Source of the DNA: Amorphochlora amoebiformis
Lineage: Eukaryota > Cercozoa > Chlorarachniophyceae
Direction of reading: 5' to 3'
Assembly (NCBI GenBank): GCA_054601695.1
Contig: BAAHQB010000073.1
Location: 434,001-498,000, forward strand
Length of the DNA: 64,000 bases
This document shows, piece by piece, positions 58,503 to 64,000 of this stretch. The position numbers and the translations under genes were made by a program. The notes beneath the pieces are model-generated. The model had not been told where the DNA came from and ran no database searches. It was given only the letters and a program-made list of their open reading frames with translations. Each line of letters begins with the position of its first letter. Position 1 is the stretch's first letter.

Positions 58503-58568
58503 TTGTTTTACACTCACCTCCTCCTTCTGGTCTTTCACTCTCCTTCCCCTCTAATCATATACAATCAA

Positions 58569-58599
<31 letters not shown>

Positions 58600-59063
58600 T
58601 ACATATCTACATAGCCCAAATGCAAATATACTTACACATATACATTTATATTTTTAGTAGAAAGAGACCATTTTACAATCAGCCCGTACCCCGGATCATT
58701 ATCTTCCTCTTTTCTTTCCCCTCCCTATGTCTCTCTCTCTTTCTCTCTCTGTCTTTCCCTCTCTGTCTTTCCCTCTCTCTGTCTTCCCTCTCTCTTTGTC
58801 ACCTGTTTCTCTTATCTCCCACTCTCTCTCTCTCTCTCTTTCTCTCATTTATCTCTGTCTCTCTCGACCTCCTTTCCTCACTTGTCCACATCTCTCTCGC
58901 ATATCTCTCTCTCCCTCGCTTTCTCTCTTTGCATCCCTCTCTCTGTTTCTCTTTCTCTACTTGTTTCTATGTGATTCTAGTACTACCATTGGCAGTTTTG
59001 TCCCTTTCTATAAGCTCAATAGTTATGACCTAAATATATCCATAGATACATGTCATATTTGTG

Positions 59064-59101
<38 letters not shown>

Positions 59102-59296
59102 AATATACATTTATGTCAAATGAGTATAATATACATATATATATATATATATAAGATTATATATATTTACATACATATATACATATATATACAAATATAT
59201 ATATGTATATGTATATGTATAATATGCATTTGTATATACGTGTACGTGGTATAATAAAATTAACACGCATGTCAGTTTTTATAGGTATACATATTT

Positions 59297-59346
<50 letters not shown>

Positions 59347-59468
59347 TATAAATATATATAGCATATCTATGTATGTATACATTTATATGTAGCATAGAAA
59401 TAGGTATTTAATATATACATTTATACAGGCATTTAAATACATTTTTTTGGTACACATGTATGTATATT

Positions 59469-59502
<34 letters not shown>

Positions 59503-59526
59503 TGTGTGTGTGTATATTTACCAATA

Positions 59527-59560
<34 letters not shown>

Positions 59561-59582
59561 AACAGATGTATGTATATTTATA

Positions 59583-59624
<42 letters not shown>

Positions 59625-59749
59625 TACATATAAATACTTATGTATATATGTACCCTGTCTACTCGACTGTCTTCATACTTCTCCTGAATACATTCATATA
59701 TTACATATTAAATGTAAATATGAAACATAATATACATATATATATATAC

Positions 59750-59782
<33 letters not shown>

Positions 59783-59955
59783 ATGTATGACCTCGTTCGT
59801 GGGACTATCCGAAAGCGATCGTAGCATCTGTCGGGACACAACCGCATCCTCCTCTGAATGTTCGAATGATATATACGTATATACATATATGCATATTGTA
59901 TGTATAGTATACTATGTGAAATACACACACATATAATATATATATATATATATAC

Positions 59956-59993
<38 letters not shown>

Positions 59994-60463
59994 AGAACAC
60001 ATTATATACATACATGATATATATATATATATATATATGTATACATATATATATGTATGTATATACATTATATACTTACGTACATTTTTACAAATCATAT
60101 TAACATAGTATCCATAATAACCTTGTGCTTCCGAAACCTCTCTGGCATCAGGTACCTAAGGTTGAGACTCAGGTTAGGATCAGATTACTAAGCATGTCTA
60201 AGCGCTAAGGCCATTGACTACGCCACTTAGTGGAACTATTATGCTGAGAGCGACCCGTTAGGGTTTGGTTGGGACGTTAGCGCTAGGATTGGGTTAGGAT
60301 GAGGTTAGGGTCAGAAGTTGTTAGAATTAGTAAGTGTAGCATACTTGGATTTCTACTGGTGCACTGAGGTCTGTGGGGGTTGAGATGTAGCCTCTGGAGT
60401 CTATTTCAAATGTATACTCAGTATACCGTTTTTTATTGAAATAAATCGATTTTGTGGTTTATG

Positions 60464-60504
<41 letters not shown>

Positions 60505-60655
60505 TGCTCTATTGAAATAATAAATCCGTGTTGAATTATACATACTTATGTGTATTAATGATTGTACAATATGTGTTTCTAATGTGAAGTATGTGATTTT
60601 ACGCGTTTGTGCATTTACCAGCCTCTTTTGGTCCCTCGTTAGATTTAGTGTTATG

Positions 60656-60689
<34 letters not shown>

Positions 60690-60776
60690 ATATATATAAA
60701 TATATGTGTGTATATTTGTATATGTAATATTACACATCATGTTGTGAAAAAATGTATATGCATCTATCTGTTTTTT

Positions 60777-60831
<55 letters not shown>

Positions 60832-60836
60832 AAACA

Positions 60837-60883
<47 letters not shown>

Positions 60884-61054
60884 GCACACATAAATACGAC
60901 AAAGTATACATACATGTAACGCATACACACACACAAATAGAACTGTATGTGAAAATAATATGTGTGTATGTATGATATACATACATATTTATAGGTATTA
61001 TATAAATACATATATATGTATATATGTATGTGTGTGTTATATCACGTACGTATG

Positions 61055-61093
<39 letters not shown>

Positions 61094-61160
61094 GTATATA
61101 TATATATATATATATGTACATATATATATATATATATGTGTGTTATAGCACGTACGTGTG

Positions 61161-61212
<52 letters not shown>

Positions 61213-61285
61213 TATGTACATATATAATATGTATATACATATATAATATGTATATATATATATATATTATATGTATGTATATATA

Positions 61286-61324
<39 letters not shown>

Positions 61325-61750
61325 CAAACATATTCAGGCACATAGAAACATATTCAGGCAGATAAAAATATATATATACACATACGTATACGCAAAATCA
61401 ACCCCACAAACAACTCTTGGCCAAGATAACAGACTTCATAATTTCATATGTATATATATGTATATTTATATCTATGTATGCTATCATGCATGAAGATGAG
61501 AATACATTTACAAGTACGATATACAACCATGCGTATGCGTGAAAGGTCATACCTACAGCACTCTTGGGGGAAACTGGAGGGACATTGGTTGAATCAATTT
61601 TCCCAGCTTTTCTTTCAGAATTGTTCTCTGGTAGTTCCTCGGCAGACGAGGGGACACCATTGCCATTGGTGGCGTCCTCGTCTTGTGCGTCTAAATTCGT
61701 AGATTTTAGATAATACGCGTAAATATTTGACATATTATATAGATATATAT

Positions 61751-61811
<61 letters not shown>

Positions 61812-61870
61812 TTATATATATAAATATAAAATATATATATATATATAATATATATAATATATACAAATAT

Positions 61871-61908
<38 letters not shown>

Positions 61909-62148
61909 CTACATACATATATATTTATATATACATACACATATATACATATATGTACAGAGATGTCTGTGGAAAAATGTGTATATGTGAATATATATTT
62001 AGCGAGAATTGAGAGTGAGAAGCTAGAGAGTCTCAAGAGAGAAAGTGTCAGGTTTCGAACAAATATTTGAGTGCAAATATATATTGTCTAAATGAACATA
62101 TCAGAAGTCTAGTATATATATATATATATATGTGTGTATATATATATA

Positions 62149-62194
<46 letters not shown>

Positions 62195-62339
62195 GTGTGT
62201 ATATACCTTTATTTATGTATATATAATGGTATATATAGATACATATATAAGTATATATTTATATGTCCATCATGTTATGTGTATATATACATACATATTT
62301 AGGCAGAGAGAGAGTGGAAGGATCACCTAAGGGGCTATA

Positions 62340-62372
<33 letters not shown>

Positions 62373-62956
62373 GTAATATCCACGTGATATATATTATATG
62401 TATATATATATATATATATATAAATATATATATATATGTAACACACATGTATATCATATACATATATATACATATATGTACATGTGTGTATGTATTATAT
62501 ATATATATACATATTAAGAGTCAGATAGAGTAGATATACTACGGAGAGAGAGAGAGATTGGAAGAAATGATCTAACCTGCAGGATTCGCCTTTACTGAAG
62601 CCTTTAAAGCTGTTTTTCTCTTTTTCAGCTTTTTCTCCTGAAAAGCAAACAATTAACAAAACTGAACCAAAAATGAACTCGATTTGAGAATGGTCCAGTG
62701 GGTTTATTTCTTAGCTTCTTTCTCTCTCTCTCTCTCGCCTGTCTTCCTCTCTTATAGTCTCTGACATATACACTGTTATTCCTTTCCTTGGACATATTTG
62801 TATATATGTATACATGTATAGATAATATATATTTAAATGTGTATGTGTGTATATATTTATAAATAGTATACAACACACATGTATATATATATATATATAC
62901 ATATATTTTGGTTTATAATTTTTAGTTTTACACATGTGTTTACATGTACGTGTACT

Positions 62957-62996
<40 letters not shown>

Positions 62997-63820
62997 TATA
63001 CATTTGTAAACATTTGTATATGTATACACCGATATATCCACATAAAAATATGTACGTATGCTACTATAGGCTAAGAGCTTTTCAGTTTGTTTAGAGTCAG
63101 GACCTCCTCGGCTTTACGTTTTGCCTTTTTCTCTTCCTGAATGTATATATGTATATATATATATATATATCCATATGAAAATACATAAAATATAGAAATT
63201 AAATAGATGTATAAAAATATTTATAAACGTGTGTTGAAATATTGTTTACATATATGTAATACACACATTAAATAGTATTTTAAACAAATACATCTCGTAC
63301 AGATATACGTATGCATACCAAGGTACTAACAAGATTAGCGTTGATCTCTGCCACACACGTGTCAATGATAGGGTTCGCGACTAAACTCAGCTGCTTGGCC
63401 ATCTCGATAAGTACGTTGGTCTGATTATATCAAATATTGTAATAATAATTCTCTATATATTCATACACCTGTATACTTACCTTTTTTTTTATGCATGCAT
63501 ACATATAATGAATAGAATGATATAAAGCTGTCTTATGTGTGTATATGTATGTCTCTTATGAATACGTGTATATATACTACATACATATATTTTCATATTA
63601 TATACTTATACATATATATATATATACAACATATATATATATATATATATACATACATATATACATATAAAGGTATACATATATACTATTCATTTTCACA
63701 ATTATCGATATCTTACTATGTACATTCGTATATCTTGTTGTCATAAAATATACTGATGTGGTGAAGGTTAGGGGATAGGGAGAGGGTTACTTTGATCCAG
63801 GTGTCGAACTTCAAGATTGC
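57323..63820 (-). CDS. Unrecognised protein, C-terminal part (gene continues past right edge)
   Basis: The exons are 63791-63820, 63319-63420, 63104-63136, 62577-62637, 61553-61690, 61408-61433, 60345-60416, 60122-60155, 59792-59853, 58690-58706 (tentative) and 57323-57353 (ending in a stop). All phases agree, about 200 residues. I do not recognise the family. Seen in order: a helical piece (FDTWIK, then [16 protein letters not shown]), a Lys/Glu-rich coiled stretch ([26 protein letters not shown]), a low-complexity Asn/Ser/Pro/Glu linker, a folded-looking segment (CYLGQELF joined to [14 protein letters not shown]), then an acidic/Ser-rich tail ([15 protein letters not shown]) ending FDELKYQ. 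The basic helix could be a nuclear-localisation or nucleic-acid contact. The N-terminus lies beyond the window. The 17-nt exon has a purine-rich rather than pyrimidine-rich acceptor and could be wrong. Confidence 0.68.
58189..58345. repeat. 82-bp tandem duplication
   Basis: CATATACAATATGTAAATGT starts at 58189 and 58271. The copies also share TATATGCATAATGTTCACA and AATAAATGTATGCTAATAT-type segments with few changes. It lies in an intron of the right-hand minus-strand gene. Confidence 0.9.
58707..58975. repeat. CT-rich tract
   Basis: About 270 bp of CTCTCTGTCTTTCCC-type repeats. In the minus-strand gene this is polypurine directly upstream of the tentative 17-nt exon at 58690-58706. Confidence 0.85.
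61026..61165. repeat. 108-bp spaced repeat carrying CACGTACGT
   Basis: GTGTGTTATATCACGTACGT at 61029 recurs as GTGTGTTATAGCACGTACGT at about 61137, each followed by TGTATTATA and a TA array. It lies in an intron of the right-hand minus-strand gene. Confidence 0.85.
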
Positions 63821-63960
63821 CTATAGGTGTTATATACAAATATATACATATATATATATATATATACATATATACACATATATATATACTTGTATGCATC
63901 CTGCAAATATATGAATTTGTACAAATCCTGTTGTAATGTATGTCACGAAGCGTATACTCG

Positions 63961-64000
<40 letters not shown>

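Overview
This is a eukaryotic nuclear window built from short exons floating in simple-sequence introns. Introns and intergenic DNA are dominated by (TA)n arrays, with minor (TG)n, (TATTA)n, polypurine/polypyrimidine and TTAGGG-type tracts. Most long reading frames are repetitive Tyr/Ile translations of (TA)n and are not genes. I read the real genes as chains of non-repetitive islands (about 17-1000 nt) bounded by AG...GT, kept when reading phase carried across introns and the spliced protein matched a family. The standard code fits. The telomere-like motif is TTAGGG/CCCTAA. Protein families (a DOCK guanine-nucleotide exchange factor, CHMP7, a flavin amine oxidase) plus this repeat content suggest a protist or other simple eukaryote; I cannot name the lineage.

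Layout. (1) 42-30338, minus strand: a DOCK-family gene, open at the left edge, with about 67 exons read (four tentative). It encodes two N-terminal SH3 domains, a Pro-rich linker, a helical segment, the DHR-1 (C2-like) domain and a long helical-repeat region; the catalytic DHR-2 would lie beyond the left edge. (2) 30728-33367, plus: a complete four-exon CHMP7 (ESCRT-III) gene of 477 residues. (3) 33808-46873, minus: a complete 23-exon flavin-containing amine oxidase of 558 residues, all phases consistent. (4) about 46979-55875, plus: an unrecognised protein with N-glycosylation-type sites and a very acidic D/E/Y-rich C-terminus. (5) 57323 to beyond the right edge, minus: an unrecognised protein with a Lys/Glu-rich helix and a low-complexity linker.

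The genes alternate in orientation: two divergent starts (30339-30727 and 46874-46978, both compact and free of TA arrays) and two convergent ends (33368-33807 and 55876-57322). Both convergent spacers are unusually rich in CTAG and nearly free of (TA)n at their gene-proximal parts. DOCK and CHMP7 both act at membranes (actin signalling; membrane scission and nuclear-envelope sealing), but nothing here links them functionally beyond the shared promoter region.

No rRNA, tRNA, CRISPR or complete transposon was recognised. Exon coordinates are hand-derived from splice signals and phase, without transcript evidence.
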